Below are positions 53,513-63,853 of a stretch of DNA of 64,000 nt, piece after piece. The stretch's first letter is position 1. Each line of letters begins with the position of its first letter. The notes under the pieces are model-generated. The model saw nothing but the letters and a program-made list of their open reading frames with translations, had not been told where the DNA came from and searched no databases. This DNA is from Neisseria meningitidis (GTDB taxonomy: Bacteria; Pseudomonadota; Gammaproteobacteria; Burkholderiales; Neisseriaceae): contig OV299793.1 in assembly GCA_923184405.1 (NCBI GenBank), forward strand, positions 200,114 to 264,113. The letters are read 5' to 3'. Both the position numbers and the translations under genes were made by a program.

Positions 53513-53985
53513 AAGGCGTTTTGAAAAAAGGTTTCATCACCACCAGCGCGGATACGGTGTTGAACTATATGCGTACCGGTTCGTTGTGGTAGGTTACTTT
53601 CGGCTTAGCCTGCTGCGCCGTGGAAATGATGCACGCAGGTATGGCGCGTTATGACCTTGACCGTTTCGGCATCATTTTCCGTCCGTCCCCACGTCAGGCC
53701 GACCTGATGATTGTGGCAGGTACGCTGACCAACAAAATGGCACCCGCCCTGCGCCGCGTGTATGACCAGCTCGCCGAGCCGCGCTGGGTATTGTCTATGG
53801 GCTCGTGTGCCAACGGCGGCGGCTATTATCACTATTCTTATTCCGTTGTGCGCGGTGCCGACCGCGTCGTGCCGGTAGACGTTTATGTGCCGGGTTGTCC
53901 GCCGACTGCGGAAGCCCTGATTTACGGCCTGATTCAGCTCCAACAAAAAATCAAGCGCACTTCCACCATCGCGCGTGACGAGTAA
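53503..53985 (+). pseudogene. nuoB: NADH-quinone oxidoreductase subunit B, in-frame stop codon
   Basis: Carries the N2 4Fe-4S cluster next to the quinone site. ATG 53503 ([20 protein letters not shown]). Codon 30 is TAG, directly after SLW, where Pro is expected. The frame is otherwise open: [59 protein letters not shown] and [19 protein letters not shown], ending TIARDE at TAA 53983. All four cluster cysteines (CC, GSC, PGC) are kept. About 160 residues. Confidence 0.94.
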
Positions 53986-53997
53986 GAGGAGGAAGAT

Positions 53998-54590
53998 ATG
54001 GCAAGCATTCAAAACTTATACGAAACCGTCAGCCGCGTTTTGGGCAATCAGGCAGGCAAAGTCATTTCAGCTTTGGGCGAGATTACCGTCGAGTGTCTGC
54101 CCGAACACTATATTTCAGTCATGACCGCATTGCGCGATCATGAAGAGCTGCATTTCGAGCTTCTGGTCGATTTGTGCGGTGTCGATTACAGCACTTACAA
54201 AAACGAAGCATGGCAGGGCAAACGCTTTGCCGTCGTCAGTCAGCTGCTTTCCGTTAAAAACAATCAACGCATCCGCGTACGCGTCTGGGTTTCAGACGAC
54301 GACTTCCCGTAGTTGAATCCGTAGTCGATATTTACAACAGCGCGGATTGGTACGAACGCGAAGCCTTCGATTTGTACGGCATCATGTTCAACAACCACCC
54401 GGACTTGCGCCGCATCCTGACCGATTACGGCTTTGTCGGACATCCGTTCCGCAAAGACTTCCCGATTTCCGGCTATGTGGAAATGCGTTACGACGAAGAG
54501 CAAAAACGCGTGATTTACCAACCTGTTACCATCGAGCCGCGCGAGATCACGCCGCGTATCGTCCGTGAGGAGAACTACGGTGGCCAATAA
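53998..54590 (+). pseudogene. nuoC: NADH-quinone oxidoreductase subunit C, frameshift
   Basis: Soluble peripheral-arm subunit. ATG 53998, ribosome site AGAGGAGGAAG just before ([20 protein letters not shown]), [40 protein letters not shown]. One C is missing at about 54309, in the run after DDDFP. The second half, [20 protein letters not shown] and [20 protein letters not shown], follows in another frame through [20 protein letters not shown] to REENYGGQ at TAA 54588. 197 residues when corrected. Its end overlaps the GTG start of nuoD by 11 bases. Confidence 0.94.
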
Positions 54591-55836
54591 ATTAAGAAAC
54601 TACACCATCAACTTCGGCCCGCAACACCCTGCGGCGCACGGCGTGTTGCGTATGATTTTGGAGTTGGAGGGCGAAACCATCGTCCGTGCCGATCCGCACA
54701 TCGGCCTCCTGCACCGAGGTACTGAAAAACTGGCGGAAACCAAAACCTATCTGCAAGCCCTGCCCTATATGGATCGCTTGGACTATGTTTCCATGATGGT
54801 CAACGAGCAGGCGTATTGCTTGGCAGTAGAAAAACTTGCAAGTATCGATGTACCTATCCGCGCCCAATATATCCGCGTGATGTTTGCCGAAGTAACGCGC
54901 ATCCTCAATCACTTGATGGGCATCGGTTCGCACGCCTTCGACATCGGCGCGATGACCGCCATCCTTTACGCCTTCCGCGACCGCGAAGAGCTGATGGACT
55001 TGTACGAAGCCGTGTCCGGCGCACGTATGCACGCAGCCTACTTCCGTCCCGGCGGCGTTTACCGCGACCTGCCCGACTTCATGCCCAAATACGAGAGCAG
55101 CAAATTCCGCAATGCCAAAGTATTGAAGCAGCTCAACGAATCCCGTGAAGGCACTATGCTCGACTTTATCGACGCCTTCTGCGAGCGTTTCCCCAAAAAC
55201 ATCGACACACTCGAAACCCTCTTGACCGACAACCGTATTTGGAAACAGCGTACCGTCGGCATCGGCGTCGTCTACCCCGAGCGTGCCATGCAAAAAGGCT
55301 TTACCGGCGTGATGTTGCGCAGTTCGGGCGTGGAATGGGACGTGCGTAAGACACAGCCTTACGAAGTGTACGACAAAATGGATTTCGACATCCCTGTCGG
55401 CGTGAACGGCGACTGCTACGACCGCTACCTCTGCCGTATGGAAGAAATGCGTCAATCCGTACGCATCATCAAACAATGTTCCGAGTGGTTGCGTGTCAAT
55501 CCGGGTCCGGTCATTACCACAAACCACAAATTCGCTCCGCCCAAACGTACCGAAATGAAAACACGTATGGAAGACCTGATTCACCATTTCAAACTCTTTA
55601 CCGAGGGTATGCACGTTCCCGAGGGCGAGACCTACACCGCTGTCGAACATCCGAAAGGCGAGTTCGGCGTTTACATCATTTCAGACGGCGCAAACAAACC
55701 CTACCGCCTGAAAATCCGCGCACCCGGCTTCGCCCATCTGCAAGGCATGGACGAAATGGCAAAAGGCCACATGCTCGCCGACGTCGTTGCCATCATCGGT
55801 ACGCAGGACATCGTATTCGGGGAGGTTGACCGATAA
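54580..55836 (+). CDS. nuoD: NADH-quinone oxidoreductase subunit D
   Basis: Intact, 418 residues. I chose the GTG at 54580 ([20 protein letters not shown]) because it has ribosome site GAGGAG eight bases upstream and matches the family N-terminus, while the in-frame GTG at 54565 does not. The quinone-site histidine motif [10 protein letters not shown] is present, as are [34 protein letters not shown] and [20 protein letters not shown]. Ends VFGEVDR. Its stop overlaps the nuoE start (TAATG). Confidence 0.98.
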   Translation: MANKLRNYTINFGPQHPAAHGVLRMILELEGETIVRADPHIGLLHRGTEKLAETKTYLQALPYMDRLDYVSMMVNEQAYCLAVEKLASIDVPIRAQYIRVMFAEVTRILNHLMGIGSHAFDIGAMTAILYAFRDREELMDLYEAVSGARMHAAYFRPGGVYRDLPDFMPKYESSKFRNAKVLKQLNESREGTMLDFIDAFCERFPKNIDTLETLLTDNRIWKQRTVGIGVVYPERAMQKGFTGVMLRSSGVEWDVRKTQPYEVYDKMDFDIPVGVNGDCYDRYLCRMEEMRQSVRIIKQCSEWLRVNPGPVITTNHKFAPPKRTEMKTRMEDLIHHFKLFTEGMHVPEGETYTAVEHPKGEFGVYIISDGANKPYRLKIRAPGFAHLQGMDEMAKGHMLADVVAIIGTQDIVFGEVDR

Positions 55837-56309
55837 TGTTATCCGCAGAGTCCTTAAAACAAATCGACACAGAACTGGCGAAATATCCCGCCGACCAACG
55901 CCGTTCCGCCATCATGGGTGCGTTGCGTATCGCCCAAACCGAAAAAGGCTGGCTCGCCCCCGAAACCATCGCTTTTGTTGCCGACTATATCGGCATCACG
56001 CCTGCACAAGCCTACGAAGTCGCCACTTTCTACAATATGTACGACCTTGAGCCTGTCGGCAAATACAAACTGACCGTTTGTACCAGCCTGCCCTGCGCCC
56101 TGCGCGGCGGTATGGCTACCTGCGAATACCTCAAAAAAAAACTCGGTATCGGCTACGGCGAAACCACCCCTGACGGCAAGTTTACCCTTGTCGAAGGCGA
56201 ATGCATGGGCGCATGCGGTGATGCTCCCGTTATGCTGGTCAACAACCACAGCATGTGCAGCTTTATGACCGAAGAAGCGATTGAGAAGAAACTGGCGGAG
56301 TTGGAGTAG
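55836..56309 (+). CDS. nuoE: NADH-quinone oxidoreductase subunit E
   Basis: Intact 157-residue thioredoxin-fold subunit carrying the 2Fe-2S cluster N1a. ATG 55836 overlaps the nuoD stop by one base. Ligands are Cys82 and Cys87 (VCTSLPC), Cys123 and Cys127 (GECMGAC). EVATFYNMYDLEPVGKYKLT is the family mark. It is followed not by nuoF directly but by 386 bases of repeats. Confidence 0.98.
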   Translation: MLSAESLKQIDTELAKYPADQRRSAIMGALRIAQTEKGWLAPETIAFVADYIGITPAQAYEVATFYNMYDLEPVGKYKLTVCTSLPCALRGGMATCEYLKKKLGIGYGETTPDGKFTLVEGECMGACGDAPVMLVNNHSMCSFMTEEAIEKKLAELE

Positions 56310-56695
56310 GTCGTCTGAAACGACGATTTAAACGTAGGTCGGATACTTGTATCCGACAGAGTGGGTAAAAGGCAAAATGTCGGATTTAAGAATCCGCCCT
56401 ACTGAAATACCGAAATGCCGTCATTCCCGCGCAGGCGGAATCCACCTGTAAGATTCGGTTTCTGAATTTAATAAGACATTGCTTACCATTGAGGATGGAT
56501 TCTCGCCTGCGCGGGAATGACGACAGACAAGCAAGTGGTCGAGATCCAACAAAAACGATTAAAGGTCGTCTGAAAATATCGATTTGATAAACTAGATTTT
56601 ATTTCAGACGACGTTACAAGCCAGTACACAAAGACATCTTAAGGTCGTCTGAAACAGCGGCCGCAACCGATACGAAACAAACAGGCACACCAAAA
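56310..56695. repeat. nuoE-nuoF spacer: dRS3/RS unit, palindrome and mucosa-type uptake sequences
   Basis: GTCGGATACTTGTATCCGAC (56338) is a short palindrome. ATTCCCGCGCAGGCGGAAT (about 56421) and ATTCTCGCCTGCGCGGGAAT (about 56500) bound one RS unit. AGGTCGTCTGAAA (56562) and TTTCAGACGACGT (about 56602) form an inverted pair of the AGGTCGTCTGAA type. Further copies are at 56308 and 56641. No gene. Confidence 0.8.
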
Positions 56696-57994
56696 ATGGC
56701 TATTTACCAATCAGGCGTGATTTTTGACCAAGTGGATACCGCCAATCCCGATTGCTGGACATTGGACGAATACGTCAAACGTGGCGGTTATACCGCCCTG
56801 CGTAAAATCCTGTCCGAAAACATCTCGCAAACCGATGTGATTGACGAAGTCAAAACCTCCGGCTTGCGCGGTCGTGGCGGTGCGGGCTTCCCGACCGGTT
56901 TGAAATGGAGCTTTATGCCCCGTTCTTTCCCGGCGAAAAGTACGTCGTTTGCAACACCGACGAAGGCGAGCCGGGTACATTTAAAGACCGCGACATTATT
57001 ATGTTCAACCCCATGCCCTGATTGAAGGCATGATTATCGCCTGTTACGCGATGGGCGCGAAAGCCGGTTACAACTATATCCACGGCGAAATTTTTGAAGG
57101 CTACCAACGCTTTGAGGCCGCTTTGGAGCAGGCGCGTGCCGCAGGCTTTTTGGGTAAAAATATTTTGGGTTCGGATTTTGAATTCGAACTCTTCGCCCAC
57201 CACGGCTACGGTGCATACATCTGCGGCGAAGAAACCGCATTGCTTGAATCGCTGGAAGGCAAAAAGGCCAGCCGCGCTTTAAACCGCCATTCCCTGCTTC
57301 GTTCGGCCTGTACGGCAAACCGACTACCATCAACAATACAGAAACTTTCTCCTCCGTTTCATTCATTATCCGTGACGGCGGACAGGCATTTGCCGATAAA
57401 GGTATTCCGAATGCAGGCGGTACCAAATTATTCTGTATTTCCGGCCATGTCGAGCGTCCGGGCAACTATGAAGTGCCATTGGGTACACCGTTTGCCGAAG
57501 TCTTGAAAATGGCAGGCGGTATGCGCGGCGGCAAAAAACTCAAAGCCGTCATTCCCGGCGGTTCGTCCGCGCCCGTATTGCCTGCCGACATCATGATGCA
57601 GACAAATATGGACTACGACTCGATTTCCAAAGCAGGCTCGATGCTAGGTTCCTGCGCGATTATCGTCATGGACGAAGACGTGTGCATGGTGAAAGCCCTT
57701 GAGCGCCGAAGCTACTTTTACAACGACGAATCCTACGGCCAATACACGCCTTGCAGAGAAGGCACGGGCTGGCTCTACCGCATCGTCCACCGCATCGTAG
57801 AAGGCAAAGGTAAAATGGAAGATTTGGATTTGCTGGATTCTGTCGGCAACCAAATGGCAGGCCGCACCATCTGCGCCCTCGCCGATGCCGCCGTCTTACC
57901 CGTCCGAAGCTTTACCAAGCATTTCCGTGATGAGTTTGTGCATTACATCGAACACGGCGGACCGATGAAAGAGCATAAGTGGGGAGGGTGGTAA
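56696..57994 (+). pseudogene. nuoF: NADH-quinone oxidoreductase subunit F, frameshifted; Fe-S ligands altered
   Basis: Flavoprotein that accepts electrons from NADH (FMN, 4Fe-4S N3). ATG 56696 ([20 protein letters not shown]), [20 protein letters not shown] is the NADH-binding glycine motif. Shifts near 56930, 57015, 57275-57300 and 57450 break the frame. FMN-binding [16 protein letters not shown] is intact, and [20 protein letters not shown] is split. In the N3 motif the expected SCGQCTPCREG reads SYGQYTPCREG: codons at 57734 and 57743 are TAC instead of TGC. It ends GPMKEHKWGGW at TAA 57992. About 430 residues when corrected. Confidence 0.93.
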
Positions 57995-58429
57995 TGGTGG
58001 AAGCTAAAATTTTATTCTACACGGTGCAGCCAACAAAGGTAAGAGGACGACACTCAATACGCTACTTAATCAGATTTGTCGGAAATTTTCTAAATTTCTA
58101 GTCGTTTTGAAAGACATGGAAACAGCTTAGATATTGCTGCAGTATTTGATCATGAAGGTCAGAGGATTGGTTTTTATTCATCTCGTGATAATGAATACGA
58201 GGTTAGGAGAAATTTATACAAACTTTATTCGCATAATTGTGATTTTATTCTTGGCACGTCAAGGACACGGGGTGGTAGTTGCGATGCAGTAGGATGTTAT
58301 GCAGAGTTATTGCATGGCGATGTAAATATAATTAATTGGTGTGAAAAGTTTGAGCCTACAGATGAAGACAATGAGCGTGCTGTTAAAGAGTTATTTAAGT
58401 CATTTAAAAATATAATAAATAAGTTATAG
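57994..58429 (+). pseudogene. Unknown protein encoded between nuoF and nuoG, frameshifted
   Basis: ATG 57994 overlaps the nuoF stop (TAATG), so it would be co-translated. MVEAKILFYTVQPTK opens, a one-base change near 58038 then gives RTTLNTLLNQICRKFSKF, and the frame continues RHGNSLDIAAVFDHEGQRIG, FYSSRDNEYEVRRNLYKLYS and SRTRGGSCDAVGCYAELLHG to FKNIINKL at TAG 58427. About 140 residues, AT-rich compared with nuo genes, no membrane helix. No family recognised. Extra hypothetical genes at this place are, from memory, also present in meningococcal genomes. Confidence 0.6.
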
Positions 58430-58483
58430 TTTTAGTTGGTTTTATATTGGTTCAAAGCAAAATGCTAAAGAAGTGACTAAGCA

Positions 58484-58594
58484 GTCAGTCCCGTGTAGGC
58501 GGGAATCCACAGTGGAATTTACAGAACCTGATATTTGAAAAGCAGTTACCGAAAATCATAAAATGGATTCGCGCCTACGCGGGAATGACGACGA
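58484..58594. repeat. dRS3/RS unit
   Basis: AGTCAGTCCCGTGTAGGCGGGAATCC at the left and GGATTCGCGCCTACGCGGGAATGACG at the right. The right half (GATATTTGAAAAGCAGTTACCGAAAA...) is repeated at 59087-59142. Confidence 0.8.
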
Positions 58595-58614
58595 GAGTAG
58601 ACAGACGTTTTAAC

Positions 58615-58825
58615 ATGAAGTTGATTGTCAATGATACTAAAAAGGCTGTTGACTATATTGCAGAAAATATGAATATGAAACTATACGATTACTAATCAAC
58701 TAGACGTAAACATTTTGACAATCGGAAAAGATGGAACACTATATATCGGTGTTAGCATGAAACAGCCGGACAGTGATTGGCAGCGCAATAATCTCGGTCA
58801 ATATTCCATTACGTTAATGCAATAA
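58615..58825 (+). pseudogene. Second unknown small gene between nuoF and nuoG, frameshifted
   Basis: ATG 58615: MKLIVNDTKKAVDYIAENMN, stops at about 58695 in this frame. One base further the reading continues INQLDVNILTIGKDGTLYIG then VSMKQPDSDWQRNNLGQYSI and ends TLMQ at TAA 58823. About 70 residues when corrected. Acidic/neutral, AT-rich, no family recognised. Confidence 0.5.
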
Positions 58826-59270
58826 TATGATGCGCAAACTGTAGTATGATAATCAGTGAGTAGGAGAAGATGCCTGAAGCAGTTGCCGGTGATAACACGA
58901 TGAACAAATGGCGACGTGATTGAGAAGATTAAACTGAGTCAAGAACAAGATACTGAATCAATGAAAATATAAGAAGTATAATTTGTTTAGTTTTATTGGT
59001 GAAACTGTAAAAGCTGTGGTTATTCAAGACTGAAATATGCGCTGACAGGCTATGGAGGGAACCAAAGAAAAACTTAAGAAACCAATATTTGAAAAGCAGT
59101 TACCGAAAACCCAAGAATGGATTCTCGCCTACGCGGGAATGACGGCAAGGTGGCAGTAAACGTTTTAAACAGTATTGATTGTCAATGAAACTCAAAAGGC
59201 CGTCTGAAACCCATTTATCAGACGACCTCCATAAAATTATTTATCAAATACCCGTAACTAGGAACGAACC
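58826..59270. other. Decayed stretch with half RS unit and uptake pair upstream of nuoG
   Basis: Remnants of an AT-rich ORF (MPEAVAGDNTMNKWRRD near 58870) without a full reading frame. 59087-59145 repeats the right half of the RS unit at 58530-58594. 59195-59228 holds AAGGCCGTCTGAAA facing TATCAGACGACCTC, one AG-type and one mucosa-type uptake copy, likely a terminator before nuoG. Confidence 0.6.
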
Positions 59271-61533
59271 ATGTTACAAATCGAAATCGACGGCAAACAA
59301 GTATCTGTGGAGCAGGGCGCGACGGTGATTGAAGCCGCGCACAAGCTCAGTACTTATATTCCGCATTTCTGTTACCACAAAAAACTTTCCATCGCCGCCA
59401 ACTGCCGTATGTGTCTGGTGAACGTAGAAAAAGCCCCAAAACCCCTGCCTGCCTGTGCCACGCCGGTTACAGACGGCATGATTGTGCGTACGCATTCGGC
59501 AAAAGCCCGAGAGGCGCAGGAAGGCGTGATGGAGTTCCTGCTCATCAACCATCCGCTTGATTGTCCGACCTGCGACCAAGGCGGCGAATGCCAGTTGCAG
59601 GATTTGGCGGTGGGCTACGGAAAAACCACCAGCCGCTACACCGAAGAAAAACGTTCCGTCGTCGGCAAAGACATGGGCCCTTTGGTTTCCGCCGAGGAAA
59701 TGAGCCGCTGTATCCACTGCACCCGCTGCGTTCGTTTCACTGAAGAAATCGCCGGTTTGCAAGAAATTGCGATGGTGAATCGCGGCGAACACTCCGAAAT
59801 CATGCCCTTTATCAGCAAAACAGTGGAAACCGAGCTGTCAGGCAACGTCATCGATTTATGTCCTGTCGGCGCATTGACCAGCAAACCGTTCCGCTTCAAC
59901 GCGCGTACTTGGGAATTGAACCGCCGCAAATCCGTTTCCGCCCATGACGCTTTGGGCAGCAACCTGATTATACAAACCAAAGACCATACCGTCCGCCGCG
60001 TGTTGCCGCTGGAAAACGAAGCGATTAACGAATGTTGGCTGTCTGACCGCGACCGTTTCGCCTACGAAGGCCTGTATCACGAAAGCCGTCTGAAAAACCC
60101 GAAAATCAAACAGGGCGGCGAGTGGATGGACGTGGATTGGAAAACCGCGTTGGAATATGTCCGCAGCGCGATTGAATCTATCGCCAAAGACGGCAACCAA
60201 AACCAAGTCGGCGTTTGGGCCAACCCGATGAATACGGTTGAAGAGCTGTATCCGGCCAAAAAGCTTGCCAATGGTTTGGGTGTTAAAAACTTTGCAACCC
60301 GTTTGCGCCAACAAGACAAACGTCTTTCAGACGACCTTAAAGGTGCACAATGGTTGGGACAAAGCATCGAATCGCTGGCGGACAACGATGCCGTATTGGT
60401 AGTCGGCGCGAACCTGCGCAAAGAACAGCCGCTCCTGACTGCCCGCCTGCGCCGCGACGCTAAAGACCGTATGGCTTTGAGCGTATTGGCAAGCAGTAAA
60501 GAAGAATTGTTTATGCCGCTTCTGTCTCAAGTAGCCGCACATCCCGACGAATGGGCAGGCCGTCTGAAAAAACTGTCTGGCAATGCGGAACACGCAGTTA
60601 CCGCCAGCCTGAAAAACGCTGAAAAAGCAGCGGTGATTTTGGGCGCGGAAGTGCAAAACCATCCTGATTACGCCGCGATTTATGCCGCCGCTCAAGAGCT
60701 GGCAGATGCGACCGACGCAGTGCTGGGTATTTTGCCGCAAGCCGACAACAGCGTTGGTGCCGATGTCATGCGCGTAAACTCCGGCGAGAGCGTTGCCGAA
60801 ATGGCAAACGCGCCGAAACAGGCAGTCTTGCTACTCAACGTCGAGCCTGAAATCGATACTGTTGACGGTGCGAAAGCCGTAGCTGCGTTGAAACAGGAGA
60901 AAAGCGTGATGGCGTTTGCGCCGTTTGTCAGCGAAACGCTGCTGGACGTGTGCGACGTGAAGCTGCCGATTGCGCCGTTTACCGAAACATCAGGCAGCTT
61001 CATCAATATGGAAGGCCGTCTGCAATCTATCCACGAAGTGGTACAAGGATTCAGCAATTCGCGTCCGCTGTGCAAACAGGTGCATGCAAGGGGCAACCTG
61101 TTACACCAGAAAGGCTACGAATACCACGATACCGCTGCCATCCTCAAAGACCACTGGATTCAAAAAGCCTGCCGTCCAAGCTGGACAACCGCATGGCTTC
61201 CCGACACAAAAAGAGTTTCAGACGACATCAGACCGCCTCGTGCGTGTCGGCGGAGTAGGCATCTATCACACTGATGCCATCGTGCGCCGTTCCGCACAGT
61301 TGCAGGCAACCGTCCATGCCGCCGTGCCTGCCGCGCGTGTAAATCCAAACACATTGGCACGCTTGATTCTGCAAGACGGACAAATTGCTGTCGCCAAACA
61401 AAACGGCGCAAGCGTATCGGTTGCTGTCAAAGCCGATGCCGGATTGCCTGAAAACGTGGTGCATCTGCCGCTGCATACCGAAAATGCCGCGCTGGGTGCG
61501 TTGATGGACACTATTGAACTGGCGGGAGCTTGA
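59271..61533 (+). pseudogene. nuoG: NADH-quinone oxidoreductase subunit G, frameshift in the 3' part
   Basis: Large Fe-S subunit of complex I. ATG 59271 (MLQIEIDGKQVSVEQGATVI), preceded by AGGAACG. 2Fe-2S ligands Cys34, Cys45, Cys48 and Cys62; the His/Cys set HPLDCPTCDQGGEC (H94, C98, C101, C107); the 4Fe-4S set CIHCTRC (C147, C150, C153) with a later Cys in DLCPVGALTSKP. The molybdopterin-oxidoreductase-like domain runs on (KNPKIKQGGEWMDVDWKTAL). The frame is open for about 590 codons, then degraded near 61060-61200 (native FDQKGYEYHDTAAILKDALD). The end VGGVGIYHTDAIVRR to GALMDTIELAGA is in another frame, TGA 61531. Confidence 0.95.
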
Positions 61534-61535
61534 TC

Positions 61536-62613
61536 ATGCAAGAATGGTTCCAAAACCTCTTTGCCGCAACGCTCGGTCCGGGCGATTTGGGTATCACCGT
61601 GGGCTTGGTGGTATCCGTCATCGTCAAAATCGTGATTATCCTGATTCCGCTGATTCTGACCGTCGCCTACCTGACTTATTTCCAACGTAAAGTCATCGGC
61701 TTCATGCAGCTTCGCGTCGGCCTGAACGTAACCGGCCCGTGGGGTCTGATTCAACCGTTTGCCGATGTGTTCAAACTCTTGTTTAAAGAGGTAACCCGTC
61801 CGAAGCTGTCAAACAAAGCCCTGTTCTACATCGGCCCGATTATGTCGCTTGCTCCGTCTTTCGCGGCATGGGCTGTGATTCCGTTCAACGAAGAATGGGT
61901 GCTGACCAACATCAATATCGGTCTTTTGTACATTCTGATGATTACTCGCTGTCGGTTTACGGCGTAATCATCGCGGGCTGGGCTTTCAACTCCAAATATT
62001 CGTTCTTGAGTGCAATGCGTGCTTCCGCACAAAGCATTTCCTACGAGATTGCCATGAGTGCCGCGCTGGTGTGTGTCGTGATGGTGTCAGGCAGCATGAA
62101 CTTCTCCGACATCGTTGCCGCGCAGGCAAAAGGTATCGCGGGCGGTTCCGTATTCTCGTGGAACTGGCTGCCGCTGTTCCCAATCTTCATCGTCTATCTG
62201 ATTTCCGCCGTTGCCGAAACCAACCGCGCACCGTTTGACGTGGCAGAGGGCGAGTCAGAAATCGTTGCCGGACACCACGTTGAATATTCCGGCTTCGCAT
62301 TCGCGCTGTTCTTCCTTGCCGAATACATTTTCATGATTCTGATTGCCGCGCTGACATCGCTGATGTTTCTCGGCGGCTGGTTGTCTCCGTTCCGCAAAGC
62401 TGGGGCTTTATCGGTACGCCTTCCGCATTCCGGATGTTTGTGAAAATGGCGGCGGTGTTGTACTAGTAACTCAGGATCCGTACAACGCTTCCCCCGCGCT
62501 ACCGTTACGACCAAATCATGCGTTTGGGCTGGAAAGTGCTGATTCCGATCGGCTTCGCCTACATCGTGATTTTGGGCGCGTGGATGATTTCACCGCTGAA
62601 TTTGTGGAAATAA
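61536..62613 (+). pseudogene. nuoH: NADH-quinone oxidoreductase subunit H, frameshifted
   Basis: Multi-helix quinone-site subunit. ATG 61536, two bases after the nuoG stop (MQEWFQNLFAATLGPGDLGI). YFQRKVIGFMQLRVGLNVTG and [20 protein letters not shown] are the conserved loops. A shift near 61945 precedes [20 protein letters not shown] and [20 protein letters not shown], then [20 protein letters not shown], the family signature. Shifts near 62395 and 62450-62480 damage [20 protein letters not shown]. The end [20 protein letters not shown] runs to NLWK at TAA 62611. About 358 residues when corrected. Confidence 0.95.
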
Positions 62614-62646
62614 GTTTCAGACGGCATCTTGAGGCCGTCTGAACAA
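62614..62646. terminator. Inverted uptake pair between nuoH and nuoI
   Basis: TTTCAGACGGCAT and AGGCCGTCTGAAC face each other across a few bases. Internal to the operon, so it is more likely an uptake site or partial attenuator than the final terminator. Confidence 0.7.
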
Positions 62647-62693
62647 AGCGATTTTGAATACCTAACGAAATACCTGCTTTGAGGGAACATAAT

Positions 62694-63173
62694 ATGGCTA
62701 ACTTAGTAAAAACCTTTCTGCTCGGCGAGTTGGTAAAAGGCATGGGCGTAACGCTCAAAAACTTTTTGCCCGCAAAGACACAATTTATTTTCCCGAAGAG
62801 AAAACGCCGCAATCCGTGCGTTTCCGTGGCCTGCACGCGCAGCGGCGGTATCCGAACGGCGAAGAGCGCTGTATCGCGTGTAAATTGTGCGAGGCAGTTT
62901 GTCCGGCAATGGCGATTAACATTGAATCGGAAGAACGCGAAGACGGCACCCGCCGCACCAAGCGTTACGATATCGACCTGACCAAGTGCATCTTCTGCGG
63001 TTTCTGCGAAGAGGCCTGCCCGACCGATGCAGGATTGTGGAAACGCATATTTTTGAATACCACGGCGAGAAAAAGGCGACTTGCACATGACCAAGCCGAT
63101 CCTCTTGGCAATCGGCGACAAATACGAAGCTGAAATCGCCAAACGCAAAGCCGCTGATGCGCCGTATCGTTAA
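62694..63173 (+). pseudogene. nuoI: NADH-quinone oxidoreductase subunit I, frameshifted
   Basis: Ferredoxin-like subunit with clusters N6a and N6b. ATG 62694 with ribosome site GAGGGAAC ([20 protein letters not shown]). A shift near 62765-62780 precedes [20 protein letters not shown]. Motif one is [12 protein letters not shown] and motif two [15 protein letters not shown], both complete. A shift near 63030 precedes the tail with [15 protein letters not shown] at TAA 63171. About 159 residues when corrected. Confidence 0.94.
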
Positions 63174-63184
63174 GGAGCAGACGA

Positions 63185-63853
63185 ATGACTTTTTCCGCGA
63201 TTCTGTTCTATATCCTTGCCGCCATCGTCCTATACGGCGCGCTGCGTACCGTTACAGCGAAAAACCCTGTCCACGCCGCTTTGCATCCGGTGTTGACTCT
63301 GCGTGAGCGCGATGCTTTGGATGCTGATGCAGGCTGAGTTTTGGGCGTGACGCTGGTGGTGGTTTACGTCGGCGCCGTGATGGTGTTGTTCCTGTTCGTC
63401 GTGATGATGTTGAACATCGACATTGAAGAAATGCGTGCAGGTTTCTGGCGGCACGCGCCTGTTGCAGGTGTGGTCGGCACATTGTTGGCAGTTGCCCTGA
63501 TTCTGATTACGGTCAATCCGAAAACCGACCTTGCCGCATTTGGGCTGATGAAAGATATTCCCGCCGATTACAACAATATCCGCGATTTGGGCAGCCGTAT
63601 TTATACCGATTATCTGCTGCCGTTTGAATTGGCGGCGGTATTGCTGCTGTTGGGTATGGTGGCCGCGATTGCGCTGGTTCACCGTAAAACGGTTAATCCG
63701 AAACGTATGGAACCTACCGACCAAGTTAAAGTACGCGCCGACCAAGGCCGTATGCGCTTGGTGAAAATGGAAGCCGTGAAACCGCAAACCGAATCTGCCG
63801 AAGAAAGCGAAGTTTCAGACGACCTCAAGCCGAAAGAGGAGGGCAAAGCATGA
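63185..63853 (+). pseudogene. nuoJ: NADH-quinone oxidoreductase subunit J, frameshifted near the start
   Basis: Five-helix membrane subunit. ATG 63185 with AAGGAGCAG upstream (MTFSAILFYILAAIVLYGAL, RTVTAKNPVHAALH). Two one-base changes near 63295-63345 scramble VLTFCVSAMLWMLMQAEFLG, including a stop. From GVTLVVVYVGAVMVLFLFVV on (the NuoJ mark) the frame is open to [11 protein letters not shown] at TGA 63851. A mucosa-type uptake sequence (TTTCAGACGACCT) lies inside the 3' coding part. Start of nuoK overlaps (ATGA). Confidence 0.94.

Noticed and set aside
54592..55650. Minus-strand ORF of 352 codons opposite nuoD
   Set aside because: Antisense shadow of intact nuoD.
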